Source: Anaerolineales bacterium UBA2232
GTDB lineage: Bacteria > Chloroflexota > Anaerolineae > UBA2200
Direction: 5' to 3'
Assembly (NCBI GenBank): GCA_002348045.1
Contig: DDYO01000265.1
Span: 1-37,360, forward strand
DNA length: 37,360 nucleotides
The notes under the pieces were generated by a model that ran no database searches, was not told the origin of the DNA, and saw nothing but the letters and a program-made list of their open reading frames with translations. Each line of letters begins with the position of its first letter. The stretch's first letter is position 1. The position numbers and the translations under genes were made by a program. Below are positions 1 through 7,929 of this stretch, in pieces.

Positions 1-307
1 GCCAATCCTCACCAACCGGGTCGGGGGTGTGTCAGGTCCGGCAATTCGTCCTATCGCAGTCCGCTGTGTGTACGACATTTGCGCCGCCGTTCGGATCCCT
101 GTGATTGGCATCGGAGGAGTCGTGAGCGGCCGAGACGCACTGGAGATGATCATGGCTGGGGCCAGTGCCGTGGGTCTGGGATCGGCTTTGTATTACCGGG
201 GTGAGACCGCGTTTGCCTCCATAAGGCAAGAGATGGAAGCACTGATGATCGAGCACGGATACCGTAGCTTGGATGAGATCCGGGGGATTGCCCATGCCCG
301 TCCATGA
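1..307 (+). CDS. pyrD: Dihydroorotate dehydrogenase, catalytic subunit (C-terminal part; gene runs off the left edge)
   Basis: The open frame begins at base 2 without a start codon, so the N-terminal two thirds lie outside the window. What remains is the end of an FMN-binding TIM barrel: a GGVSGPAIRPIA motif, then an IPVIGIGGV strand and MAGASAVGLGSA, the FMN-phosphate-binding part of class 1 dihydroorotate dehydrogenases. The enzyme oxidises dihydroorotate to orotate in the cytoplasm in pyrimidine synthesis. The immediately overlapping pyrK shows it is the class 1B form, which passes electrons through an FAD/[2Fe-2S] partner to NAD. The stop codon lies 14 bases inside the pyrK frame, so the two are translationally coupled. 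Family assignment is firm; the class 1B assignment rests on the neighbour. Confidence 0.9.
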   Translation, partial: PILTNRVGGVSGPAIRPIAVRCVYDICAAVRIPVIGIGGVVSGRDALEMIMAGASAVGLGSALYYRGETAFASIRQEMEALMIEHGYRSLDEIRGIAHARP

Positions 308-1061
308 GTCGAGCCTGCCGGTGCCTGCCCGTATCCTCGAGGTTGTCCATGAAGCGGACCAGGTCAAGCGCTTTGTACTGGATGCCGATGTGGATGCGGC
401 CCCGGGCCAGTACGTGATGGCGTGGCTGCCTGGAGTTGATGAAAGGCCGTTCAGCCTTGCGAATAGCCGGCCGCTGACCCTGACGATTGCAGCGGTCGGA
501 CCACTGACGTCTCGCTTGCACGGGCTGACCGTGGGCGACTGGATATGGTGGCGCGGACCTTTGGGCCGGGGCTTTCACCTACCGAAACCGATGCCAGACG
601 CCAATGTGCTGTTGGTGGGCGGGGGCTACGGGGCGGGCCCGCTCTCCTTTTTGGCCGCTCGGGCCGTTGAGGCGGGATGGCAGGTGTCCAGCGTGATCGG
701 TGCTCGCAGCGAGGCACAGGTGGTGTCTCGCCAGGCCCTGGGCGATTTGAGCAAGGGCCTCTGGACATGCACGGAGGACGGCTCCTGTGGGGAGCGGGGC
801 TTGGTCACCGAGGTGGCGGACCGTCTGCTGGGGAAGGAACTAGCGGGAAAGGTACAATTGGTGTGTGGCTGTGGTCCCCACGGCATGCTGGATGCGCTGA
901 GAGAGCTGTGTCTGCGCCACGGTCTCCCGTGTCAGCTAAGCTATGAGGCGATCATCAAGTGCGGTTTGGGGATCTGTGGGTCGTGTGCCTGGAACGGCTT
1001 GCTGGTATGCCGCGACGGACCGGTGTTCGAGTGGTCGGCTTCGGGCCAGCTCCTGCCGTAG
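294..1061 (+). CDS. pyrK: Dihydroorotate dehydrogenase electron transfer subunit
   Basis: A 255-residue iron-sulphur flavoprotein that accepts electrons from PyrD and reduces NAD. The N-terminal half is a ferredoxin-reductase-type FAD domain with the ERPFSLAN flavin-binding motif. The middle has a glycine-rich nucleotide loop, GGGYGAGPL. The C-terminus carries a cluster motif KCGLGICGSC followed by a fourth Cys just before RDGPVF, spaced C-x4-C-x2-C-x7-C. From memory the last gap is shorter than in the Lactococcus-type enzyme, but the DGPVF ending is typical. I chose the ATG at 294, which follows a GGGGG stretch at suitable distance, over the in-frame ATG at 273, which would only add seven residues inside pyrD. 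Overlap with pyrD implies coupled translation. Confidence 0.9.
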   Translation: MPVHESSLPVPARILEVVHEADQVKRFVLDADVDAAPGQYVMAWLPGVDERPFSLANSRPLTLTIAAVGPLTSRLHGLTVGDWIWWRGPLGRGFHLPKPMPDANVLLVGGGYGAGPLSFLAARAVEAGWQVSSVIGARSEAQVVSRQALGDLSKGLWTCTEDGSCGERGLVTEVADRLLGKELAGKVQLVCGCGPHGMLDALRELCLRHGLPCQLSYEAIIKCGLGICGSCAWNGLLVCRDGPVFEWSASGQLLP

Positions 1062-1074
1062 GCGAGTTCAGTGT

Positions 1075-1100
1075 TGCCGGTCATCGTGGCGATGACGGCA
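1075..1100. terminator. Possible bidirectional terminator hairpin between convergent pyrK and yggS
   Basis: In the 50 bases between two convergent stop codons, TGCCG-G-TCATCG pairs with CGATGACGGCA around a TGG loop, giving an 11-bp stem with one bulged G. No T-tract follows on either strand, so intrinsic termination is uncertain. Position between convergent genes is the main support. Confidence 0.4.
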
Positions 1101-1111
1101 TCAGCAGTAGG

Positions 1112-1777
1112 CTAAGCCCGTTCACCAAAGAGCACGGTGCCCAGGCGCACGATGTTGGCGCCCTCTTCGATGGCAACGCGATAGCTGTTGCTCATCCCCA
1201 TCGAAAGGTATCGCATCTCAACGTTGGGAATCCGAGTCGCTGCAAAGCGCTCAAAGGCGCTGCGGGTGATGCGGAAGAAGGGCCGGGCACTCTCGGGGTC
1301 CCCAAAGCGCGGACCCAAGGTCATGAGTCCCTGTACCTGCACGTGCGACAGGGCGCTCAAATGAACCAGTAACCCTTCGAGGTCCTGCGGGAGCACGCCA
1401 GATTTGCTGGACTCGGCTCCGCTATTGATCTCGACTAGGACCGGCAGAGTCTTTCCTAGCATGGTGCAGCGGCGGTTCAGTTCGTCAGCCAGACGCGCCG
1501 AGTCCACAGTCTCAATCATGTGGAAGATGGCCGAGGCGGTCTTTACCTTGTTGGTCTGGAGGTGGCCGATCATGTGCCACTGGACAGGTTCGGGAACGGC
1601 CGAAACCATCGGGGCTGCTTCCTGGACATAGTTGTGTCCGACGTGGGTTACTCCAGCAGAGATGGCGGCGCGAACCTCGGCCACCGTCCGCCCTTTGGCG
1701 GCAGCTACCAGGATCACGTGGGGTGGGATGCTTGCCAAGACCTTCTGAACCGCTTCCACAACGTTCTGCTCGCTCAT
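1112..1777 (-). CDS. YggS/PROSC-family pyridoxal phosphate homeostasis protein
   Basis: 221 residues, the usual length. This family is a single alanine-racemase-fold PLP-binding barrel that buffers PLP and affects amino acid metabolism in the cytoplasm; it has no proven catalytic activity. Visible family motifs are LVAAAKGR with the PLP-binding Lys near residue 29, WHMIGHLQTNK, the VEINSGAESSKSGV segment, and LSMGMSNSY followed by the phosphate-binding VRLGTVLFGER. One family block usually reads GENRVQEA and here reads GHNYVQEA, a divergence worth noting. Its ATG overlaps the stop of the upstream topoisomerase gene as ATGA (1774-1777), so the two are translationally coupled, though no functional link is known. 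Confidence 0.9.
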   Translation of the reverse strand: MSEQNVVEAVQKVLASIPPHVILVAAAKGRTVAEVRAAISAGVTHVGHNYVQEAAPMVSAVPEPVQWHMIGHLQTNKVKTASAIFHMIETVDSARLADELNRRCTMLGKTLPVLVEINSGAESSKSGVLPQDLEGLLVHLSALSHVQVQGLMTLGPRFGDPESARPFFRITRSAFERFAATRIPNVEMRYLSMGMSNSYRVAIEEGANIVRLGTVLFGERA

Positions 1778-3525
1778 TCATCCATCTCAGAGACGTCATC
1801 CTTCCGCACCCAGGAGAATTTGCGGCGGAGGGTGGCGGGATAGTAGCAGCCCAGCACGTCATAGTCCACTTTTTGGCCCCAACGGTGAAAAGAGCGGGGA
1901 TCCACGTAGGATTTGAGGCTCGTGGTAAGGTTCCACGACTTTTTCTTGCTGGCGACCGTCGCCTGGGCCTTGATGCGGCCCAAAGCATGGCGTGCTTTCT
2001 CGAGTTGGGTCTGAGCCTGGCTGACGCGTTGTTGAGCCCGGGAGAGTTTTTTGTCATAAGCGGCTTGACGACGCTCACGCTGTGAGGGCGGTGCACCAGC
2101 AATGCTCTCACGAGCTTCCTTGCGCAGGTCCACGAGACTCGCCTTTGCGGCCTTGACCTGCTCGGTGTTCTTTAGCACGCGCTGTTCAGCTACTGCTCGG
2201 CGCTGGGCGAAGCGATCCTTCACCCTGGTCCAGTTGACACCCACTTTCTTGGTATGGTTGCAGAAGGTGGCTGCGGAGATATTGGCCAGGTTCACCGCTT
2301 CCCACTTGGCATACTCGGGATGGTTAGCGCGTACGCCGGAGCCAGAGAGGCTTTCCTCTACTTGTTGCGTGGCGTGATGGGTACGAAACACCTTGGCCGT
2401 TAGCCCCGCAACTGCCTCTCCCAAGAAGGCGTTGACGTCGTGGCTGGCGATGTCGGGAAACAGCTGAGGCTTGTCCCGAGTAGGATGGCCGCGCCCCTTG
2501 CCACGATTCGAGTTGCTCGGCGGCCGGGCATTGTCCAGCAGGAAGGTCAGGTTTTCCAGCACGAGGTCAGGAACCTGCAGTTGCTTGTTCCACTCCACCG
2601 AGTCCTTGCCCAGGAAGCAGAATCGAACGGTGCGGTCCGCGCTCACATCCACGTGCTCCGGTCGCAATGTGGTTGCGCCCACCGTGTCGGCCTCATCAGG
2701 ATCCTTTTCGTCGCCCACTCGCAAGCCCAGGGCATCGATCAGGTAACACGCGGTTGCGATCATCCGGCGACGAGGGTCCTGATCAGCAAGTCCGCGCTCG
2801 ATGTGCCGCCGGACAGTGTCCAGATTGCGCCGCAAGGCGATGGCCTTGTCGAACTTGGCAGCCTCCCGAGCTTGCTTGGCTGCTGCCGTGTCGCCCAACC
2901 AGATGTACTTGGTCTTTCCGGAGAGCTGGTCTTCCCATCGGGCCACCCATAGGTTCTCTGGTTGCCACACGATATCCTTCCATTGCCCGGATGGGCGAGG
3001 AGCGTCCGGGCTGAGGTTGAGCGTGATATCGGCGGTGCCAGCTCCTTCTTTCCAGCGTCCGCGCAGCGGATGCTGGCCGCGGCCCATGAAGATGCCGCTG
3101 GGCTCGACCAGGTACGTTCCCAGCTCCGTCCGCTCGCCATTAACCGTCGCGTAGCCATACAGCTCACGCAGGCGTTCGCGCTCGGCCTTGCGCTGGGCTG
3201 CTGCCTCTTTACGCTCCTCAGGGCTCTGATTCTGCCTGGCGGCTCTTTCCCTTTCCACAACCTGCACCGCTGGCGTCAAATCCACCTCATCAGCCCGGAG
3301 AGCGGGATCGATGCCGAGGGCGCGGGAAAAGTCCAGCATAAAGTTCCGCACAAAAGTCGCATCTTGCACGTATTCGGTACCCTGCTTTTTGGCCAAGGCC
3401 AGGGCCATTTCCTCCTGTTTCGGCGTGAGCGGCGTGGGCTTGCCGCGGACCGTCAGAGTCAGGCCGTGAGGCTCAGGCGCTGGGGGCACCAGAACGCCGT
3501 TGTGGACAAGTTGGGTCAGTTTCAT
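1774..3525 (-). CDS. Eukaryote-like type IB DNA topoisomerase
   Basis: A 583-residue enzyme that relaxes supercoils by forming a 3'-phosphotyrosine link. It matches the full-length eukaryotic/thaumarchaeal architecture, not the short (about 320-350 residue) poxvirus-like bacterial form. It has the N-terminal core (GIFMGRGQHPLRGRW, near 145-160), the catalytic core, a coiled, charged linker (about 430-525) and a C-terminal tyrosine domain. Counting from this ATG, the whole catalytic pentad is present by motif: Arg269 in LGLRVGDEKD, Lys307 in FLGKDS, Arg381 in KVFRTHHAT, His424 in FCNHTKK and Tyr540 in LKSYVDPR. ATG at 3525 follows a TTG (3528) that could also start. The stop overlaps yggS. A promoter lies at 3561-3589. 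Motif placement is by eye from the human enzyme. Confidence 0.9.
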   Translation of the reverse strand: MKLTQLVHNGVLVPPAPEPHGLTLTVRGKPTPLTPKQEEMALALAKKQGTEYVQDATFVRNFMLDFSRALGIDPALRADEVDLTPAVQVVERERAARQNQSPEERKEAAAQRKAERERLRELYGYATVNGERTELGTYLVEPSGIFMGRGQHPLRGRWKEGAGTADITLNLSPDAPRPSGQWKDIVWQPENLWVARWEDQLSGKTKYIWLGDTAAAKQAREAAKFDKAIALRRNLDTVRRHIERGLADQDPRRRMIATACYLIDALGLRVGDEKDPDEADTVGATTLRPEHVDVSADRTVRFCFLGKDSVEWNKQLQVPDLVLENLTFLLDNARPPSNSNRGKGRGHPTRDKPQLFPDIASHDVNAFLGEAVAGLTAKVFRTHHATQQVEESLSGSGVRANHPEYAKWEAVNLANISAATFCNHTKKVGVNWTRVKDRFAQRRAVAEQRVLKNTEQVKAAKASLVDLRKEARESIAGAPPSQRERRQAAYDKKLSRAQQRVSQAQTQLEKARHALGRIKAQATVASKKKSWNLTTSLKSYVDPRSFHRWGQKVDYDVLGCYYPATLRRKFSWVRKDDVSEMDE

Positions 3526-3560
3526 CAACTCTTGCTCATCTGGATTTGGCTCGAACTCCT

Positions 3561-3589
3561 ATTATAGTGCCCAAGGACTCGCATTCCAA
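3561..3589 (-). promoter_or_regulatory. Sigma70-type promoter for the topoisomerase-yggS operon
   Basis: On the minus strand TTGGAA (3589-3584), a 17-bp spacer and a perfect TATAAT (3566-3561) precede the ATG at 3525 by about 35 bases. It is back to back with the plus-strand promoter at 3625-3653. Confidence 0.7.
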
Positions 3590-3624
3590 ACCCGGGGCTC
3601 ATGAGTCGGTATCGCTGCCATCTA

Positions 3625-3653
3625 TTGTCTTTTGTGGTCCCGACTCCTATAAT
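3625..3653 (+). promoter_or_regulatory. Sigma70-type promoter for the dipeptidase gene
   Basis: TTGTCT (3625-3630), 17-bp spacer, TATAAT (3648-3653). The expected start of transcription near 3660 gives a leader of about 50 bases with a GGGAGG ribosome-binding site ahead of the ATG at 3710. Confidence 0.7.
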
Positions 3654-3709
3654 GTCGTCTCGAACGACCGAAACTCGTAAGAGACGAGAATCAGGCTGGG
3701 AGGCTCCGC

Positions 3710-4687
3710 ATGAACGCCAATGAACTGCACCGAGCAAGCATCGTCTTTGACGGACACTGCGACACGCTGCTGGAGATGGTGGATGGCAAGAGGCGTTTGG
3801 GAGAACGATCGGAAACCGGGCAACTGGACCTGCCACGACTGGCCGAGGGAGGAGTAACGGCCCAGGTCTTTGCCGTTTTTATCGAGGACAAGTACCTGCC
3901 GGCGGGCGCGGTCAAACAGGCCGTGCGCGTGGTGGACGCCTTATATCAGGAGCTGACCGACAACTCCGATGTGATGTCACTGGCTACCTCTGCCGACGAC
4001 GTCGTTGCTGCCAAGGCCACGGGCAAGGTTGCCGGAATCCTGGCAATCGAGGGCGCTGAAGCGCTTGAAGGGGACCTGGGCGTATTGCGTGCGTTCTACC
4101 GGCTGGGCCTGCGTTTGGTCACAGTGACCTGGAGTCGGCGCAACCAGGCGGCCGATGGCGTGGGTGAACGCTGCACGGGCGGTGGGCTGACGACCTTTGG
4201 CAAAAGCCTGGCCCAGGAATGCAACCGGCTGGGCATACTGCTGGACATCTCCCATCTGGCGCCTGCGGGGGTCCGCGACGTTCTCGGCCTGAGCCAACAG
4301 CCCGTGGTGGCCTCCCACAGCAATGCCTATGCCCTTTGCCCCCACCCTCGCAACCTTACCGATGAGCAAATGCGGCAGGTTGCCGCGAGCGGAGGAGTGG
4401 TCTGTGTGACCTTTGTGCCCGCCTTCCTGGTTCCAGAGGGCAAGGGGGTAGCGCTCAAGCATGTGCTGGATCACCTGGATCATATCGCCAATGTGGCGGG
4501 GATTGACCATGTGGGTATTGGCTCCGACTTTGATGGGATTTTCGCGCCCCTGCCCGTGGGCCTGGAAGATGCCAGCCAGGTTCCGAATATCACCGCTGGC
4601 CTTCTGGAACGCGGCTACGCCGATACCGACGTGCGCAAGGTTCTCGGTGAGAACCTGCTGCGAGTGTTTCGCCAAGTGGCAGGCTAG
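3710..4687 (+). CDS. Membrane dipeptidase family (peptidase M19) zinc hydrolase
   Basis: 325 residues, a typical bacterial M19 length. These enzymes are amidohydrolase-fold barrels with a two-zinc centre that cleave dipeptides, including ones with D-residues at the C-terminal side. The metal ligands are all visible: His16 and Asp18 in FDGHCDTL, bridging Glu114 in IEGAEAL, His182 in DISHL and His203 in ASHSNA. The substrate-binding Arg214 in HPRNLTD and the Asp in IGSDFDGI are also there. There is no signal peptide or membrane segment, so this bacterial form should be cytoplasmic despite the family name. GGGAGG precedes the ATG. Likely substrate (D-containing dipeptides or other small peptides) cannot be read from the sequence. 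Confidence 0.92.
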   Translation: MNANELHRASIVFDGHCDTLLEMVDGKRRLGERSETGQLDLPRLAEGGVTAQVFAVFIEDKYLPAGAVKQAVRVVDALYQELTDNSDVMSLATSADDVVAAKATGKVAGILAIEGAEALEGDLGVLRAFYRLGLRLVTVTWSRRNQAADGVGERCTGGGLTTFGKSLAQECNRLGILLDISHLAPAGVRDVLGLSQQPVVASHSNAYALCPHPRNLTDEQMRQVAASGGVVCVTFVPAFLVPEGKGVALKHVLDHLDHIANVAGIDHVGIGSDFDGIFAPLPVGLEDASQVPNITAGLLERGYADTDVRKVLGENLLRVFRQVAG

Positions 4688-4726
4688 TCGTTGTATAGCT
4701 CGCGATGCTTTCCTCCGACGGCTGTC

Positions 4727-4755
4727 TTGGTAGCCGGGTTCGGCAGTGATATAAT
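4727..4755 (+). promoter_or_regulatory. Sigma70-type promoter for the DUF3048 lipoprotein gene
   Basis: TTGGTA (4727-4732), 17-bp spacer, TATAAT (4750-4755). Transcription should begin near 4762. That leaves the ATG at 4768 almost leaderless, while the ATG at 4789 has a strong GGTGGAGG site (4774-4781). This decides for the start at 4789. Confidence 0.7.
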
Positions 4756-4788
4756 CGCGCCTAGTTCATGACAGGTGGAGGCTACTCA

Positions 4789-5970
4789 ATGACAGCAAAG
4801 GGGTATCGCGTGCGTCAGGAGCCGGTCCGTTGGGTACTCATGGTGGTCATCGGGATGCTCCTCATGGGGTGTTCGACGGCGCCTGAGCCGACCGTGGTGG
4901 CCACGCGAACACCCAAGCCCACGTTCACTGTCGTCACCATGCTGGCGACCTCAACGCCGGAGCCCACGGCGACCACCGAAGCTACCGCTACCGCAACGCC
5001 GACCAGTACGCCCATCCCGACGCCTACGGTTCCGCCTGACTATAACGTGCTCACTGGGGAGACCGTGGCGGACCCGGCCGTTCTGCAACGCCGCCCGCTT
5101 CTAGTGCGAATCGGCAATGATGCCGAAGTCCGGCCTCAGTCAGGCCTCTCAGAAGCGGACATTGTGTACGAGGAGGCCATGGACGGATGGTATATCACCC
5201 GGTTCACAGCAGTGATCTGGAGCAAGGACCCCGCGGTTCTCCGACCCATCCGCAGTGCTCGCTTGTTTACCATCGATCTGGGGTTCATGTACGACGGGGC
5301 TCTGGTTCATTCGGGCGCCAATGACCAGGTGCGCTGGCTGCTCTCACAGACCCCACTGACAGACCTGGACGAGTATTTCCACGGCGAGCCCTACTACTGG
5401 GTTGCACCGGAGGGGGCATGGAAAGACTATGCCTGGATGGGCAGGGCGACTACCAGCGCACAACGTGTCCGGGCCTATATGGCCAAGACAGGCAAAGAGA
5501 AGGCAATCCAACTGCCTGGTTTCTCGTTCTCCAAACCGGGAGACCTGCCGCCCACCGGCGCCCCTGCTGGATACATCCACATCCCGTTTCCGCGGCGGGC
5601 GGTGGTAGAGTTCCGGTATGATGCGGGATCGGGATTGTACAGGCGATGGGTGTACGGTACGCCGCACCTGGACGCCCTCAACGGCGAGCAGCTAAGCGCT
5701 GCCAACGTTATTGTCCACTATGCCGAATACAAGGACGCTGGAGTGAAGGACTCGGCCGGTTCGCCGACTTACAGCATCCAAGCTAGTGGAGAGGGCAGGG
5801 CGCAGCTCTTCCGTGATGGGGTGATGATCGAGGGCAAGTGGGTTTGGGACGGACAAGGTGACTTTTGTCGTTATCTACAGCTCGATGGCACGCCGCTAAC
5901 CCTGCGGCCGGGACAGAGTTGGATCGAGGTTGTGCCCATCGAATACGAGATTGAGTACAAAGAGCGGTAG
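4789..5970 (+). CDS. DUF3048 domain lipoprotein
   Basis: 393 residues. The N-terminus is a lipoprotein signal: positively charged residues, a hydrophobic stretch and the lipobox LMGC, so the mature protein is anchored by lipid outside the membrane. It is followed by a roughly 60-residue Thr/Pro/Ala-rich linker, a common tether in Chloroflexota exported proteins. The remainder matches the two-part DUF3048 fold known from Bacillus YerB: RPLLVRIGNDAEVRPQSGL, then EADIVYEEAMDG, RPIRSAR and later VIVHYAEY. Function in the family is unknown; a cell-envelope role is likely. ATG at 4789 was chosen for its ribosome-binding site; an in-frame ATG at 4768 exists. It is transcribed on its own promoter and meets the next gene convergently. 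Confidence 0.88.
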   Translation: MTAKGYRVRQEPVRWVLMVVIGMLLMGCSTAPEPTVVATRTPKPTFTVVTMLATSTPEPTATTEATATATPTSTPIPTPTVPPDYNVLTGETVADPAVLQRRPLLVRIGNDAEVRPQSGLSEADIVYEEAMDGWYITRFTAVIWSKDPAVLRPIRSARLFTIDLGFMYDGALVHSGANDQVRWLLSQTPLTDLDEYFHGEPYYWVAPEGAWKDYAWMGRATTSAQRVRAYMAKTGKEKAIQLPGFSFSKPGDLPPTGAPAGYIHIPFPRRAVVEFRYDAGSGLYRRWVYGTPHLDALNGEQLSAANVIVHYAEYKDAGVKDSAGSPTYSIQASGEGRAQLFRDGVMIEGKWVWDGQGDFCRYLQLDGTPLTLRPGQSWIEVVPIEYEIEYKER

Positions 5971-6021
5971 GCTTCATGTCTGGCTGATCCACGTAACCGG
6001 CGGGCTCTCCTGGTGAGGTCG

Positions 6022-7929
6022 CTAGTCCTGCTCCCAGAGGTCCTGCAGAGATCGACCAACTACTTTGGACGGCAGGTGTATGCCCAAGGCTCGCGCGATG
6101 GTGGGCGTCACATCGAGGAGGTGTACGGACGGAATCACCGTGCCGGCCGGCACGGTCCCTCCAGCCATGACAAAGACGCCCCTCATCTCCGGCAGGCTGG
6201 CGTTGAAACCCGCCGCACCCAGGTAGTTGGCCGCGACTATGCTGCTCCGATAGCCCAGAATGTCGGTTATGGTATAGCCGGGCTTTGCCTGTACGAACAC
6301 GTCGCCGTCGTTGGGAGAGCCCAGGCCAATCGCACGCAACTCGTCCTGAGTGATTATCCGCTCAAAGAGGGGAGTTTCGTCTGCGTCCTTTGCCTGGCTC
6401 AGCAAGTCTACAATCTGTTTCACCACCTTGGCATAGTCCTCTGCCTCAACGACCCCGGGCTGTTGGCGACCCTTGAGGTTGACGTAGATGTGGGCGCTGC
6501 CTTCTGCAGCATAGGCGATGGCCTTGCTGGTGGTTGCATTAACATAATCTTCTTGTCCGACGGCGTAAAGCCTCAACAGGCCAGCGTTCTGAAGCAGCGT
6601 GTTAGGACGAATTGCTCCAAAGACGGGCAAGTACCCATGGGTCGATAGCACCATGACGATGGTACGGCTTCGATCCACCCCCGCCAGCAGTGCGGCGACA
6701 AGCTCATCTGCCAGCGCGTGGCCTCGCTCGATATAGGATGCATATTGCTGCTCCAGCTCAGGAGTATGTCCCGGTTGTCGCTCGTCAGTGAGCAGGAATG
6801 CCCGAGCGCAGTCTGCCAGCACCGTAGGGGCAGTGAGCAGGAGGTCCGGCTTGTAGCGATCCTTGACCCAGGCTGCAATCCCCATGATCCACCGTGAACG
6901 CTCCTCGGCCAACTCGTAATACTGCTGCGGTGCGATCCAGCCGGCGCCTAGAGCGTGCAAGTCGGGTGGAGGTGGCGGGAACCCAAAGGTCGAGTACGTG
7001 GTGGTCAGGAACTCTGCGGGACGTGCCTGGAGGTAACAGACCTGGCTTTGATACAATGCGACGGTGACACCCGAAGATGCGGTCAGGCAAAAGTATGCGC
7101 CGCTGTGGAGCCGTGGGCTGATCTCTACCGCCCCCCACTGGCTGAGAGGGACCTCATGGTAGCCATTGCTGAGCTCCTTGTCATGGTCCAGCAGGGCAAC
7201 ATCGTATAGGGCCGAGTCGTCGTCATGGGTATCCAGCAACAGCAGATTGAGAGTGGCCAGGGTGCTGCTCTGGGCACTGGTGACGGTCAGAACGGCTTGC
7301 TGCGGAGGGCTGAACGATGGGGGTGCGCTGCTCCAACCTTCAGCCTCAGAGAGGGTCAGGATGTGGCGTGCCGGGGGGCCATCGCTTTCGCCGATGGCGA
7401 GCATATAGTCTGCGCCAAGGCTGGCTACGCCTGGGTCTGCGGCCGGCCAGCCGATTGTGGCGGTGGTCAGCCCATTGCGCATAGCCGTCCGCCAGATGGG
7501 CTCAGGATACACGCCCAACGACCTAATGCTGTCCACGTGCTCCGCAAAGCCGACTTGGGGCGTATTGAACCGATTCGAGACCATTCCGGTCTGACTGGGC
7601 AGCAGACCTGTGCTGAGCGATAGATAAGTGGGAAGAAGGAGAGGTGGATCGATGCTCTGCAGGTAGCCAGCGGACGAACCTTGTGCAACAAGCTCTGTGA
7701 CCGTGGGCATGATGCCGGCTTTGGACATGGCGATGAGCCAGTCGGGTCGAGCCCCATCCAGGGCGATGACGATCACTGCTGGAGTGGATGAGGGCCGGGC
7801 AGTGGGCACGGCAGTTGCCGTGGGCGTCGCTTGTCCAGCGCCCTGGCACGCCGTCAGCGACAGAAGGCACATCGTACTCCAGAGGAGCAGGGAGCTGACT
7901 CGTCCCGCCAAAGGCTTGCTGAGGCTCAT
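6022..7929 (-). CDS. Lipoprotein of the phosphodiesterase/alkaline phosphatase superfamily, probable pseudoenzyme
   Basis: 635 residues. A lipobox (LTAC, Cys28) is followed by a short Thr/Pro linker and then a nucleotide-pyrophosphatase-type fold. The scaffold is clear: VIALDGARPDWL with metal Asp58, LSTGLLPSQTGMVSNRF, HGYLPV and a closing LLDVTPTIARALGI. But the catalytic positions are changed when aligned by eye to active relatives. The nucleophile Thr of the PxxT block is Leu98, the Asp and His of the DxxxH pair are Ala372 and Arg376, the Asp of SDHG is Thr430 (His431 kept), and the His of GxHG is Ala573. A central part (about 200-310) with a beta-sandwich look interrupts the fold. ATGA overlap (7926-7929) couples it to the upstream solute-binding lipoprotein. 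Likely a binding or structural surface protein. Confidence 0.8.
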   Translation of the reverse strand: MSLSKPLAGRVSSLLLWSTMCLLSLTACQGAGQATPTATAVPTARPSSTPAVIVIALDGARPDWLIAMSKAGIMPTVTELVAQGSSAGYLQSIDPPLLLPTYLSLSTGLLPSQTGMVSNRFNTPQVGFAEHVDSIRSLGVYPEPIWRTAMRNGLTTATIGWPAADPGVASLGADYMLAIGESDGPPARHILTLSEAEGWSSAPPSFSPPQQAVLTVTSAQSSTLATLNLLLLDTHDDDSALYDVALLDHDKELSNGYHEVPLSQWGAVEISPRLHSGAYFCLTASSGVTVALYQSQVCYLQARPAEFLTTTYSTFGFPPPPPDLHALGAGWIAPQQYYELAEERSRWIMGIAAWVKDRYKPDLLLTAPTVLADCARAFLLTDERQPGHTPELEQQYASYIERGHALADELVAALLAGVDRSRTIVMVLSTHGYLPVFGAIRPNTLLQNAGLLRLYAVGQEDYVNATTSKAIAYAAEGSAHIYVNLKGRQQPGVVEAEDYAKVVKQIVDLLSQAKDADETPLFERIITQDELRAIGLGSPNDGDVFVQAKPGYTITDILGYRSSIVAANYLGAAGFNASLPEMRGVFVMAGGTVPAGTVIPSVHLLDVTPTIARALGIHLPSKVVGRSLQDLWEQD

